Shown: positions 18,417-29,094 of the stretch, piece by piece
Numbering within the stretch: position 1 is the stretch's first letter
Layout of the letters: each line of letters starts with the position of its first letter
NCBI RefSeq assembly: GCF_014648875.1
Contig: NZ_BMRY01000007.1
Coordinates: 62,001 to 126,000, forward strand
DNA length: 64,000 nt
Direction: 5' to 3'
Origin: Streptomyces parvus
Lineage (GTDB): Bacteria; Actinomycetota; Actinomycetes; Streptomycetales; Streptomycetaceae
Notes under the pieces: model-generated
Told to the model about the DNA's origin: nothing
Seen by the model: the letters and a program-made list of their open reading frames with translations, nothing else
Databases searched by the model: none
Translations under genes and position numbers: made by a program

Positions 18417-18485
18417 CCCCCGGCCACATCCTCGCTGCCACGGCGCGAGCCACCAGGTCACTTCGTACCGCTCGGGAGCCCCGGA

Positions 18486-19001
18486 ATGCTTGTCCCCCGC
18501 ACCACCCCCTCGACAACGCCCTCCGTGCAACGCCGTTTCCGCGGGCACGCGCGCGCCGCCGCTCTCCTGGTTCTCGCCGCCGTCTTCGCGGTGGCAGATC
18601 TGGCCATCAAAGCCTGGGCACAGCGCACTCTTCCCGACGCTCCGATCGAGGGTGACGTCCTTGATCTGCGCCTTGCGTTCAACTCGGGCGTGGCGTTCTC
18701 CTTCGCCTCCGATGCCCCGACCTGGTTGGTGCTCACCGTCACCGGGCTGATCACCACCGCGATAGCAGTGGCACTCTGGCGGACGGCTCACACAGAACGC
18801 CTCCTCTGGGGGCTGTGCCTCGCTGCGATCCTGGGCGGCGCAGCGGCGAACCTCACCGACCGGGCAGCCGACGGCCTCGTCACCGACTACCTCCATTCGG
18901 GCTGGTGGCCCACCTTCAATCTCGCCGATGTCTTCATCGTGCTCGGTGGTATCGCCTGCGTCGCACTGTCCTTCGGACGCAGCGATCAAGCCGACGCGTG
19001 A
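18486..19001 (+). CDS. lspA: Lipoprotein signal peptidase II (LspA), copy 1
   Basis: 171 residues. Four-helix aspartyl peptidase. Catalytic Asp residues lie in AANLTDRAADG (with VTDYLH nearby) and FNLADVFIVLGG; the conserved N-terminal segment is AVADLAIKAWAQ and the family motif LAFNSGVAFSF is present. It cleaves lipoprotein signal peptides, and may act on the TlpA-like lipoprotein 4.6 kb upstream. It closely resembles the LspA inside the transposon (46344-46847). In other bacteria LspA-like proteins accompany metal systems (PbrC in the lead operon of Cupriavidus), and here the next genes are a metal regulator and a metal ATPase. Confidence 0.92.
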   Translation: MLVPRTTPSTTPSVQRRFRGHARAAALLVLAAVFAVADLAIKAWAQRTLPDAPIEGDVLDLRLAFNSGVAFSFASDAPTWLVLTVTGLITTAIAVALWRTAHTERLLWGLCLAAILGGAAANLTDRAADGLVTDYLHSGWWPTFNLADVFIVLGGIACVALSFGRSDQADA

Positions 19002-19903
19002 GAGTTCGGCGCTGCTGGTCCGGCCACCGCACACCCCCACCTGACACAGATCGGCTCATGGGCGGACCAAGCTCCGCCTGAGCGCGCACGGCCGCTGCCG
19101 CCCGCTGCCCCTGATTGTCACTCCGGGACAGTGGGCGGACTGCACGCAGTTCGAGCTCGTGCTGGAGAAGATTCCATCGTCGAACGGGCCATCAACCGGC
19201 CAAGCACGCCAGAGCGATATCCACCCGCTACGACGAACGCCCCCTGGGGACCGCGACCGCCGCAACCCTCGTTATTCAGCTCCGCGCATGACCGACCAGA
19301 AGTATCGCAACATTCCGAGCCCATGCGACTCCATCGGGTTACGGTTCCAGCTATTCGTCACCGGAAGCCCTGATCGGCGTCCGGGGCTACCCATAGCCCC
19401 CGAGGCGCGTTCCGCGGCATCGGCGTTCCGTCGCCACAGGGCGACTAGTCCGTTTCCCGGATCGACGACCGACGAGGCTGTACCGGCGGCTACCCGCCGG
19501 AGCCAGCCTGCTTGGCCGAAACGCCGTTCATCAGAGCGACTGTCATCGCGGTGCGCGCACATGTCCCGCGGCCTGACCCCCTCTCCGGGTTGCCCCCAAG
19601 TCCGGGCTCTTAGCCCGAACGAGCACCGAGCCATTACGGCCCATCCGGCTGCTCCTGCATCCACCACTGCACTATGGAAATCATCTTCAAGTAAGTTGGT
19701 GAGGTGAAAATCAGTTCCAGGTCCGTTCTCGCTCGCTGTCGGACCTCACCTCCTGTGCGCCGGCGCGTGGTGCGCCCATGCCGGTCGCCCGTTGGGCCGC
19801 CCGTGCTCTGCGGATGACATTGGCAGAGGGGTCCACCCAGCCGCAGGAGCAGCTGGCTCAGGTTCGGCGGGGGAGCCCCCTGGCGGCACATATCAATGAA
19901 CGT
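19002..19903. other. 0.9-kb stretch without a clear gene
   Basis: Several open frames exist (for example about 130 codons on the minus strand at 19272-19667), but they lack domains and have shuffled, Arg/Ser-rich composition. GC content is a little lower than in neighbouring genes. I see no tRNA or IS end. It may be decayed DNA at the joint between two modules. Confidence 0.45.
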
Positions 19904-19918
19904 TAGGATGTTAGTGTG
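19904..19918 (+). promoter_or_regulatory. Candidate -10 box giving a leaderless arsR transcript
   Basis: TAGGAT at 19904-19909 matches the Streptomyces TAGRRT -10 consensus. It is separated by six bases from the GTG start at 19916, so transcription would begin at or next to the start codon. No Shine-Dalgarno sequence precedes the GTG. The overlapping AACGTT region could hold the repressor operator, but I could not define its repeats. Confidence 0.45.
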
Positions 19919-20290
19919 ACCGAGGAACGTGCCGATTCCTGCGAATTGCTCTGCCTCGACCTGCCGCACGCGGAAGAGATCCGCGAGCAGTTGCCGGTGC
20001 TGGGCGCTCTGGAACCTGCGGCATCGGCAGCCAAGGGTCTGGCCGACCCGACCAGGCTGAAGGTGGCGGCAGCACTGGCAGCCGGTGACGAGCTCTGTGT
20101 CTGTGATCTTGCATGGATCGTCGGGCAGGCCCAGAACCTGGTCTCCCACCACGTGCGCCAGCTGCGCAGCGCGGGGCTGGCCACCTCACGCCGGGATGGG
20201 CGACTGGTGATGTACACGCTCACCGCGCACGGACGGGCGCTGATGGGAGTGCTCCTCGGTGGCGACATCGATGTCGCCATAGAGATGTAG
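19916..20290 (+). CDS. ArsR/SmtB-family metal sensor, CadC type
   Basis: 124 residues from a GTG. It is a winged helix-turn-helix repressor with the ELCVCDL metal motif (C61, C63) and N-terminal cysteines C9 and C13. This spacing matches the four-Cys alpha3N site of CadC (C7/C11 and C58/C60), which senses Cd, Pb and Zn. The recognition helix region reads NLVSHHVRQLRSAGL. It lies 26 bp before the metal ATPase and is expected to release DNA when soft metal ions bind, so inducing the ATPase. The protein shows no sign of truncation. Confidence 0.88.
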   Translation: MTEERADSCELLCLDLPHAEEIREQLPVLGALEPAASAAKGLADPTRLKVAAALAAGDELCVCDLAWIVGQAQNLVSHHVRQLRSAGLATSRRDGRLVMYTLTAHGRALMGVLLGGDIDVAIEM

Positions 20291-20316
20291 TTCGGGGACA
20301 GGGAAAGGGGATCTCG

Positions 20317-22581
<2,265 letters not shown>

Positions 22582-22711
22582 ACTCCGGGCGCTGCGGGCG
22601 TCTTGACAGGTTGTGAAGGTGGGTTCGCCCGGTCTCGCGGCAACGACCACCCGCCAGCCTGTGCCGAACATCTGGGTAGGGTCGCTGTACCCGAGCTGGA
22701 AAGGTAGCCGC

Positions 22712-23053
22712 ATGGACCACGAGATCGTGATCGCGCAGACGACCAGTGACGACGAGGAACTGGCGAAGACGCTCGCCAGAGGCGCTGTTGAGAGCAATCT
22801 GGCAGCGGGTGTTCACATCGATGCGCCCATCACCGCCTTCTACTGGTGGCAGGGGAAGATCGAAGCGGCTCAAGAGTGGCGGATCTCCTATATGACATCG
22901 TCGGACCGCCTTCCCGCGCTGGAGGCTTGGCTGCACGATCGGCACCCGTATGACGTCCCCCAGTGGGTCACGCTACCCGTGACCGGAGGGTCGGACGCGT
23001 ACTTGACTTGGGTCGTCGATGAGACACGCCCCCAGCAAGGGCACGCCGTCTAG
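22712..23053 (+). CDS. cutA: CutA1 divalent-ion tolerance protein
   Basis: 113 residues from the ATG at 22712. The CutA fold is recognisable: VIAQTTSDDEELAKTLARGAVESNLAAGVHI, split by strands, then ITAFYWWQGKIEAAQEWRISYMTS and the HPYDVPQWVTLPV motif. CutA forms trimers and has been linked to copper and other divalent metal tolerance, although its molecular role is uncertain. It follows the metal ATPase by 130 bp and probably belongs to the same metal-response group. Confidence 0.9.
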   Translation: MDHEIVIAQTTSDDEELAKTLARGAVESNLAAGVHIDAPITAFYWWQGKIEAAQEWRISYMTSSDRLPALEAWLHDRHPYDVPQWVTLPVTGGSDAYLTWVVDETRPQQGHAV

Positions 23054-23089
23054 CACATCGCTCTTGCCGTGCCTAGGTGCTGCAAACGT

Positions 23090-24337
23090 TCACACCGTCG
23101 CGAACGTCAGCAGGTGGCTGGCCAGATCATGCTCCGTGTCGGGGAGTCCGGCAGCGATGGCCTGCGCCCGCTGACGGCCCATGGTGTTGGGCTTGGACTC
23201 CGCTGCCGCTGCGAACTGGTGCGCGACGTAGGTCCCGCGGTCTACGTCGCCACCGCGCAGAAGTGCCGACGCCAGGTCCCCGAGGACGACCACTCCGGAG
23301 TCGGGTAGTTCTCCACCGAGGCGCTCGACTGCGGAGTCCGCCGTTGCCGTCAGTTCCTGCCGTTTGAGTTCGCCGTACACCGAGAGCGTCAGAGAGTCCA
23401 TCCGGTACGGCGTCACGAAACGGACCCACGCTTGCTCGCTCGTAGGGTCGGCGAAGTCGTATGCGAACCTAGCCTGTTCCAGGGCCCGGAGTGCGCCAAC
23501 GTCATCGCCTGACTGAGCGGCCTCCTCCGCGTACCGGCCAAGGGCCCACGCTGCGGCGGTTGCATTGCCACGTCCGCGTACGTCCTGAGCTGCCTGCGAA
23601 AGCATCTCTAGCGCCTTCGAAGGGGTGGGGGCACCGTAGCTTGCGTAGCCCAGTGCCAGGGCGCGCAGAGGGGGGTGCCCAGCCTTCTTCGCGCACTCCG
23701 CGGTCACCCCGTAGTAGGACGTGGCCTTATCGTGCTCGCCGAGGTCCCAGGCAACCCATCCGGCAAGAGCTGCGGTCTCTCCCGCCGCGATGGTGAGCGC
23801 TCGTTCGTGGGTTCCGGCGCGGGGGAGGGCTGCGGTGATCGCGTCCAGGTGTGCCTCGACCCGAGCCTGCAGATTGAGCGCGCTCTCGCTCAGCTCGTCT
23901 ATGTGCAATCGGGCTGCATGATCAATGAGTACGCCCGCCGACATTGGGTCGATCTTGGAACCCTTGCTGAGTGCGTAGGCCAGCCGGCCCCACGGCTCGG
24001 CAGCCGCAGCCGCACCGATGACTGCGCCTCCCAGCAGCGTTCGGCGCTTCACGTCGTCCAGGTCCTCCGCTTCGGCCTTGTTTTTCTCTCGTCGCCTGGC
24101 GCGGGCGGCCTTCGCCTCGCGCAGCAGTGGCTCCAGCGGGACGCCGCAGGCCAAAGCGATGCTCCCCAGGGTGTGGTCCGTCGGAACGTTGGCACCGTTC
24201 TCATACCGATTGACCTCTCGGCGGGTCATCGTTGCCCGGCCGGAAGCAGCGTTGATCGCACCGGCCTGCTCGTCCTGCGTCCGATTCGCGCTACGTCGCA
24301 GGTGACGGAGCAGCTCGGCAAATGGATCCACTGCCAT
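23090..24337 (-). CDS. XRE-family regulator with TPR-like C-terminal domain
   Basis: 415 residues from the ATG at 24337. An N-terminal helix-turn-helix (about 5-70, with RTQDEQAGAINAASG and MTRREVNRYENGANVPT) is followed by a basic linker, a short hydrophobic stretch (RRTLLGGAVIGAAAAAEPWG) and about 280 residues of helical repeats of TPR type. This architecture is abundant in Streptomyces, usually next to an HATPase gene as here (divergent, 123 bp away). The role is probably transcriptional control in response to a peptide or small ligand bound by the repeats. Convergent with cutA (36-bp gap). Confidence 0.85.
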   Translation of the reverse strand: MAVDPFAELLRHLRRSANRTQDEQAGAINAASGRATMTRREVNRYENGANVPTDHTLGSIALACGVPLEPLLREAKAARARRREKNKAEAEDLDDVKRRTLLGGAVIGAAAAAEPWGRLAYALSKGSKIDPMSAGVLIDHAARLHIDELSESALNLQARVEAHLDAITAALPRAGTHERALTIAAGETAALAGWVAWDLGEHDKATSYYGVTAECAKKAGHPPLRALALGYASYGAPTPSKALEMLSQAAQDVRGRGNATAAAWALGRYAEEAAQSGDDVGALRALEQARFAYDFADPTSEQAWVRFVTPYRMDSLTLSVYGELKRQELTATADSAVERLGGELPDSGVVVLGDLASALLRGGDVDRGTYVAHQFAAAAESKPNTMGRQRAQAIAAGLPDTEHDLASHLLTFATV

Positions 24338-24391
24338 GAGTCTGACCCCTATCCGTGGGAGAAATCCAATCCTCCCCTCAACTCCCCCTGA

Positions 24392-24431
24392 GTTTCCCCC
24401 CTTGACAAAGATTTCCCCCTCCGGTTTCCCC
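24392..24431 (-). repeat. Three GGGGAAA repeats in the divergent promoter region
   Basis: Read on the minus strand, GGGGAAA occurs three times (plus-strand TTTCCCC at 24393, 24412 and 24425), with similar CTCCCC tracts at about 24373 and 24383. A TTGACA lies among them at 24402-24407 on the plus strand. They fill the 123-bp gap between the XRE gene and the HATPase gene and are good candidates for regulator binding sites. Confidence 0.45.
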
Positions 24432-24460
24432 TGTTCCGGATCGCGCAGCCACGGTGCGAT

Positions 24461-24985
24461 GTGCACATGAACACGCACCGGACAGCAACGCCACCCCGAC
24501 CTGGACGCGACGACCGTGGCGCCCACGTCGTCGGCGCCGCAACCACTCGGCATCCGCTGGCCTCTCACGTCTTCGAGATGGCCGTGGAGCCGGTGGGTGT
24601 GCACGTTGTTCAAGCACGACGAACCACGGCCACCGTACTCAAGCAGTGGTCGTTGCCGGACGCCCTGGCAGAGGATGCCCGACTCATCGTCTCGGAGTTG
24701 GTGTCCAACGCGATCATCCACGGCTCTGGGGACGTCCGACTGCGACTGCGACACGACGACCACGAGCTTCAGATCCGAGTGACCGACGACAGCACCACAC
24801 CGGCCAGGCGACGACGTGCGGGTGCCGATGGCCTTGGTGGTCGAGGGCTGCACCTCGTTGCCTGCCTGTCGATTCGGTGGGGCGTTGCGGACGGCGGCCG
24901 GACTACTTACGCGGTCATCCCCACTCTTACGGAGGGATCCCCATGTCGCCGCACCACGCAGTCAAGCTCGGACCCGACGTGTTGA
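24461..24985 (+). CDS. Anti-sigma-factor-like ATP-binding protein (HATPase)
   Basis: 174 residues from the GTG at 24461 (ATG at 24467 is an alternative). Histidine-kinase-like ATPase fold of the RsbW/SpoIIAB class: N-box LIVSELVSNAIIHG, then VTDDS and the glycine-rich GADGLGGRGLHLV. These small proteins usually bind and inhibit a sigma factor or modulate a partner regulator; in Streptomyces many sit beside an XRE gene, as here. The last 14 codons overlap the next gene (start 24943), which suggests coupling. Confidence 0.85.
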   Translation: MHMNTHRTATPPRPGRDDRGAHVVGAATTRHPLASHVFEMAVEPVGVHVVQARRTTATVLKQWSLPDALAEDARLIVSELVSNAIIHGSGDVRLRLRHDDHELQIRVTDDSTTPARRRRAGADGLGGRGLHLVACLSIRWGVADGGRTTYAVIPTLTEGSPCRRTTQSSSDPTC

Positions 24986-25563
24986 GCCTCGTTGCTTTCG
25001 GCCGGGGTCGTAAGAAGCACATGGGCGGTGGGTCGCCGATTGCTGGCGATGACCACACGAGATGGCCCCGCACCCCTCCCCGGGTGGAGCGCCACTCCCG
25101 AGCTGGCCAACTCCGAAGTGTCCGCAAGCACTTCCTCCGGCAGGTAGTCGACACGAAGGATCTCGGGAGGGACGATCAGCCGCTGCGCGTGCTTGGGTAC
25201 AGCTTGGTACCGAGTCCGAGGGCCCGGCCTGACGAGGACTGGGGGACGCTACAGGCTGAGGCCGAGCAGTGCGGTTACGCGATCGCCGCCCGGCTCCACG
25301 ATGTGGCCGTCCCGGTGACCACGACGTACTTCCCGGCATCCAGTGCGAGCCAGGGCGTCTACACGCCGCCTTGGGATCGACCTGGTTGGCGGGAAGCCGA
25401 GCGGCAGCTCCGAGAGGGCTTGGCCGACGGCGTGATCGTTCTCGACCGGCACAACATCAGCTCTGATGACGACGAGTACCACGCCGTGATCAAACATCTG
25501 GGCGAGCACTGCCGGGCGTTTCTCCACCTCGTGATCTCCGAGGAGCCCGTCGCGCCGACTTGA
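24943..25563 (+). CDS. Conserved-looking hypothetical protein, possible degenerate resolvase fold
   Basis: 206 residues from the ATG at 24943, with a GGAGGG RBS. The N-terminal 65 residues are basic and low in structure. From PLRVLGYSLVPS on, the alternation of strands and helices (AEQCGYAIAARLHD, GWREAERQLREGLADGVIVLD, CRAFLHLVISE) recalls the N-terminal fold of serine resolvases, but the catalytic Ser/Arg set is absent. It overlaps the HATPase gene by 43 bp. Function unknown; probably part of the XRE/HATPase regulatory group. Confidence 0.6.
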   Translation: MSPHHAVKLGPDVLSLVAFGRGRKKHMGGGSPIAGDDHTRWPRTPPRVERHSRAGQLRSVRKHFLRQVVDTKDLGRDDQPLRVLGYSLVPSPRARPDEDWGTLQAEAEQCGYAIAARLHDVAVPVTTTYFPASSASQGVYTPPWDRPGWREAERQLREGLADGVIVLDRHNISSDDDEYHAVIKHLGEHCRAFLHLVISEEPVAPT

Positions 25564-25581
25564 AGGCGTCCGCTGCGCTGG

Positions 25582-25948
25582 ATGGACAGGAAGGGCTGGG
25601 GCTGGCGGCAGATCAGCGCCCAGATCGCCCTGATCGCCACCGTGAGCGTCGTGCTCGTCTTCACCTTCAAATACACCTGACCGAGGGCTGACCTCGACTT
25701 TCGAGGGACACACCGATCGTGCGCCGCGTCTCCTGCCGCACCGCGAGCAGGGCGAAGCGCTCCTCGCCATCCGGGAGGCCGCCCCGTCGGCGCCCAGCGA
25801 AGAGGGCATCGACCTCTTCGCCGTGCCTGCCGGTGAGGTTCAGGGGCGTGGCTTCGACCTCTCGCGCTTTCACCGGCTCTCGCGCCTTCCGGCCGAGCCG
25901 AGCGGATCGGTCTCGCCATCGGCTGACGGCCCGCCGGACGCGGCCTGA
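25582..25948 (+). pseudogene. Probable frameshifted small membrane protein gene
   Basis: A start at 25582 encodes a 32-residue peptide: a short basic and aromatic N-terminus (MDRKGWGWRQ) followed by a hydrophobic helix ending FTFKYT and a stop at 25678-25680. In another frame, the DNA from about 25690 to 25948 encodes a protein-like segment without its own start (EQGEALLAIREAAPSAPSEE, then GIDLFAVPAGEVQGRGFDLS). The two parts could be one gene split by a frameshift, or a real 32-residue peptide followed by a remnant. Confidence 0.35.
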
Positions 25949-26043
25949 CTCTCCTCAAGCGAGCACGACGGCGACCACCGCTGCCCGGATGCCTTCGCCG
26001 GTTGCCCTACACCGTCCCATCCATTCCTGAGTAAAGGTCGCAG

Positions 26044-26526
26044 ATGAACCGTCCCGTTCTCGCTCTGGCCACCACCATCGCGCTCGCGTCCGCGGTGCAT
26101 ATCGCCCAGCGTCACCTGCAGCACCGCCAGTCCCTGGAGTTGGCGGTGCACCAGGCCCACGGCCGCATGCTCGAAGTCGCCACCACACACCCGGACTTGG
26201 ATCCGATCTGGGTTCGCAACCATCCCGATCACGTCAAGGACGACGAATCGGGTCCGCTTCTGATGTGCCAGTGGTGGCTTGAGTTCTGGCGCACCGGCCT
26301 CAATCTCAGGGTGTTCACCCCCGCCATCCTGCGGCAGAACGCGCGGAACTTCATGCAGGACCCGACGGCCCTCAAGGCGTGGGCCCTGACCCGCCACGGG
26401 CGTGCTCTGCAGTCCCGAGGGCGATGGGACCGCTTGCACGTGGCGCTGCTCGACGCGGCGTTCGAGGAGGCCGGCGGTCCGGCCCAGTACCCCGAGCTGG
26501 AACTTGCCCCGGCTTCGGCCCTCTGA
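26044..26526 (+). CDS. DUF6082 family protein
   Basis: 160 residues. An N-terminal hydrophobic segment (VLALATTIALASAVHIAQ) anchors it; the conserved body contains DLDPIWVRNHPDH, QWWLEFWRTGLNL, ARNFMQDPTALKAW and the C-terminal WDRLHVALLDAAFEE. It resembles the DUF6082 family of Streptomyces, whose function is unknown. Several such genes sit beside XRE regulators. It is the last gene before the 13-gene pathway and could be part of its regulation. Confidence 0.7.
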   Translation: MNRPVLALATTIALASAVHIAQRHLQHRQSLELAVHQAHGRMLEVATTHPDLDPIWVRNHPDHVKDDESGPLLMCQWWLEFWRTGLNLRVFTPAILRQNARNFMQDPTALKAWALTRHGRALQSRGRWDRLHVALLDAAFEEAGGPAQYPELELAPASAL

Positions 26527-26557
26527 GGCACGACGACACCCTGACGAGAGGACGATC

Positions 26558-27250
26558 ATGACCGTTCCCGCTTGCGGATCGCCATCCGCTCCGGCCGAGC
26601 CGAGCGACCACGGGTCGCGCGCACTTCTCCTCGACCTCGACGGGGTCCTCCTCGACACGCGTCCCGTGATGCGGAGGGCGTGGCAGAGGGTCCGGGAGGT
26701 CCATGGCATCGCGCTCCCGTTCCGTGACTACGAGCGCCACGTGGGTCGCGAGTTCGGGGACATCATGGAGCGCCTGGGCGTGACCGATACCGAGGCGGTC
26801 CGTAGGACCTACGAGGCGGAGTCCGTGGCCACCGCGCACCTCGCGGAGGAGTTCGCCGGCATCGTCGAGACGCTCCACGCCTTCGTGGCCGCCGACTGGC
26901 GGCTGGGCGTCGTGACGTCCAAGCACGTCGACCGGGCGGCCCCGCTCCTCGCGCGCCTCGGGTGTCCCTTCGCGACCATCCGCACGCCCGCCGGCGCGGG
27001 CCGGACGAAGCCGGCCCCGGACCCGCTCCTCCTGGCGCTGGTCGACCTGGGAGTCGACCCCGCCTCCGCCGTCTACGTGGGTGACATGGCGGTCGACCAG
27101 CAGTCGGCCGCACGCGCTGGCGTCCCTTATGTGCACGCTGGGTGGGGCTACGGGCGGCCGACGGCTCCCGCCCCGGAGACGGTCTCGTCCCCCAGGGAAC
27201 TGCTGAGCCTCCTCCCCGCCAAGCAGCTCGTCGAGGGGAGCACGGTGTGA
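26558..27250 (+). CDS. HAD-family phosphatase (first gene of the 13-gene pathway)
   Basis: 230 residues from the ATG at 26558. Haloacid dehalogenase fold, phosphoglycolate-phosphatase subtype: nucleophile Asp and acid Asp in LLLDLDGVLLDTRP, motif II Thr/Ser in GVVTSKH, motif III Lys in TKPAPDPLLLAL, and motif IV Asp in YVGDMAVDQQSA. It hydrolyses a phosphate ester, probably a sugar or nucleotide phosphate intermediate. The GTGA overlap with the next gene starts a chain of five coupled genes. Confidence 0.88.
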   Translation: MTVPACGSPSAPAEPSDHGSRALLLDLDGVLLDTRPVMRRAWQRVREVHGIALPFRDYERHVGREFGDIMERLGVTDTEAVRRTYEAESVATAHLAEEFAGIVETLHAFVAADWRLGVVTSKHVDRAAPLLARLGCPFATIRTPAGAGRTKPAPDPLLLALVDLGVDPASAVYVGDMAVDQQSAARAGVPYVHAGWGYGRPTAPAPETVSSPRELLSLLPAKQLVEGSTV

Positions 27251-29094
27251 GCCCCCGCACCACTGGTGGCCTCGGCCTGGTCCGCTCCTCCAACGTCGGG
27301 AAGCCGACGTGGACTCTCGTCGGAACCGGCGTTCTGGCGCACGCGCGAACCGACCACATCCACACGACGGACCTTGATGCGACGACCGTCGACAAGCAGT
27401 TACTGCGCTCCGGCGTCGAAGACGTCGTGGAGGCCGTCGACCGCTACAGCGCCAAGTGGGCCGCCACCCCGGGCGGAGCCGACTGGCTCCACGTTCAGCA
27501 CGTCCCCGTGCGACGCTTCGTCGCCGAGATCGTGCGCAAGCTCCTGACCCTGAACTCCTGGGCACCGTTCGCCTCCGCCCCAGGGCCCTTGACCCTGGCC
27601 CCCTACGAAGGACTCGTGGGACTGCGTTCGAGCAGCTCGCGTGAGTACCTCGCCTATACCGTGACATGGTCCGGCGTCGCGTACGTGCTCGGTGCTGCGG
27701 CACCGCACAACCCGACCCGCTCCGCCCAGCTCCGGAACCGCGCCCGGACGAGTACGGCGAACACGGAGCCGAGTCCGCTCCCCACGGATCTCGGACGGCA
27801 GGACGTTCTGGCGCTGTCGTGGACCTCCCGCCATGCCGCCACGCTGACCCCTGTTCTCGCCGAGCTGGCGCGAGGCGGGCAGAGGAGCCTCCTGCTCGAT
27901 CTCGCCACTGATGCCGCCGAGCGATGCAGCGCGGGACCGGCAATGGGTTTCGAGCTGCGCGCGGCTCCAAGCGACCTGTTCACCGTCTCCGGCACCGCCG
28001 AGGGCCTCCACCGCCCCGACGACGAGCAAGTCGTCCAAGTGGAAGGCCACAGCATCCAACTTGCCCGGCTCGTAAGGCTCTTGTCCGTTCTCTTGGAGAC
28101 CAGCGGGGGCTGCACCCAACCGTCGTGGCGCACGGTGGTGCGGGCGGAGAGCTGGCTCGACGACATCCTGTCGACCACCCGGCCGCACACCGTCCTGCTG
28201 AGCAACGACACCAGCCCACTGGGCGTGCTGGCCGCGCACGCCGCCGAGCGGCACGGAGCGAACTCGGTGCACGTCCAGCACGGGGCGTGGACGCCGGAAT
28301 CGGTCGCCTGGCCGGCCCTGCACAGCCGCGACATCATCGTCATGGGCGAGCGGGACCTTGCCCTGGGCCGAGGGTGGGCGCGCCACCCCGAGGCCGAGGT
28401 GCACGTCCTCGGGCAGCCCCGCTTCGACGTCCTCACCAGCCTGAGCCGCCAGACACAACGGCGGTACCTGGAGAACCTGCTCGCTCCGGGGGGCCGACGC
28501 GCGCCGACCCGGATCGCGGTGTGGGCCTGCCAGCCCTTCAACCCCGATCACCTCGAGTCCCACGCGGACCTCCTCCTAGACGGGCTCGCCGAGGCGGGCG
28601 GCGACTGGGGGCTCGTCATCGCTCCACACCCGGCGCAGGGAGCCGACGCCTTCACCGCTCTGGTGAAGCGGGACGCCGGACCGCCCATCGCGGTGGCCGA
28701 TCCCCGAGTCGGAGCCCGAGGCTGCCTCGCCGGCGCGGACGTCCTGGCGAGCGCGTACTCGACGTGCGGGATCGAAGCCGCGCTGCTCGGCATCCCGGTC
28801 CTCGAAATCGGCCCGCCGGGCGAACGCACCCTGGGCCTGACCAGTCACGGACTGGCGACCCGGTGCGAAGCCGCCGGTGAGGTCGCCGAAGCACTCTCCG
28901 GCTTGCGCGCGGGCCCTGCGCCGATTCCGCGGGCGGCCCTGGACGCGGTCTGCCGGTGGCGCGGCGACAGCGCCACTCGGATCGCCCAGCTCATCACCGA
29001 CCGCGCCACCTCCGGCCCGAGGGCCGACGACTCCACCCACCACCACCCGGGCGCCGCTGCGTCGCCCAAGGACGAAGGAGCATCCATCCGATGA
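27247..29094 (+). CDS. GT-B-like glycosyltransferase/glycerophosphotransferase-like protein
   Basis: 615 residues from a GTG overlapping the HAD gene stop. The C-terminal half (about 290-590) reads like a GT-B fold of the CDP-glycerol glycerophosphotransferase/capsule type: TVLLSNDTSPLGVLAAHAAE, VHVQHGAWTPES (the HG acceptor/donor motif), EVHVLGQPRFD, LVIAPHPAQG, and the donor-site end DVLASAYSTCGIEAALLGIPVLEIG. The N-terminal half has no recognised domain. It probably transfers an activated sugar or polyol in the pathway. Coupled to the next gene by ATGA. The exact donor is not readable; a CMP- or CDP-linked donor would fit the KdsB-like domain in the same operon. Confidence 0.72.
   Translation: MSPRTTGGLGLVRSSNVGKPTWTLVGTGVLAHARTDHIHTTDLDATTVDKQLLRSGVEDVVEAVDRYSAKWAATPGGADWLHVQHVPVRRFVAEIVRKLLTLNSWAPFASAPGPLTLAPYEGLVGLRSSSSREYLAYTVTWSGVAYVLGAAAPHNPTRSAQLRNRARTSTANTEPSPLPTDLGRQDVLALSWTSRHAATLTPVLAELARGGQRSLLLDLATDAAERCSAGPAMGFELRAAPSDLFTVSGTAEGLHRPDDEQVVQVEGHSIQLARLVRLLSVLLETSGGCTQPSWRTVVRAESWLDDILSTTRPHTVLLSNDTSPLGVLAAHAAERHGANSVHVQHGAWTPESVAWPALHSRDIIVMGERDLALGRGWARHPEAEVHVLGQPRFDVLTSLSRQTQRRYLENLLAPGGRRAPTRIAVWACQPFNPDHLESHADLLLDGLAEAGGDWGLVIAPHPAQGADAFTALVKRDAGPPIAVADPRVGARGCLAGADVLASAYSTCGIEAALLGIPVLEIGPPGERTLGLTSHGLATRCEAAGEVAEALSGLRAGPAPIPRAALDAVCRWRGDSATRIAQLITDRATSGPRADDSTHHHPGAAASPKDEGASIR

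Noticed and set aside
19272..19667. 131-codon minus-strand frame in the 19-19.9 kb gap
   Set aside because: No RBS, no domain, and composition unlike neighbouring genes; treated as non-coding.
24943..25563. Serine resolvase gene
   Set aside because: The fold-like pattern is suggestive, but the catalytic Ser and Arg residues are not found, so it is left as hypothetical.
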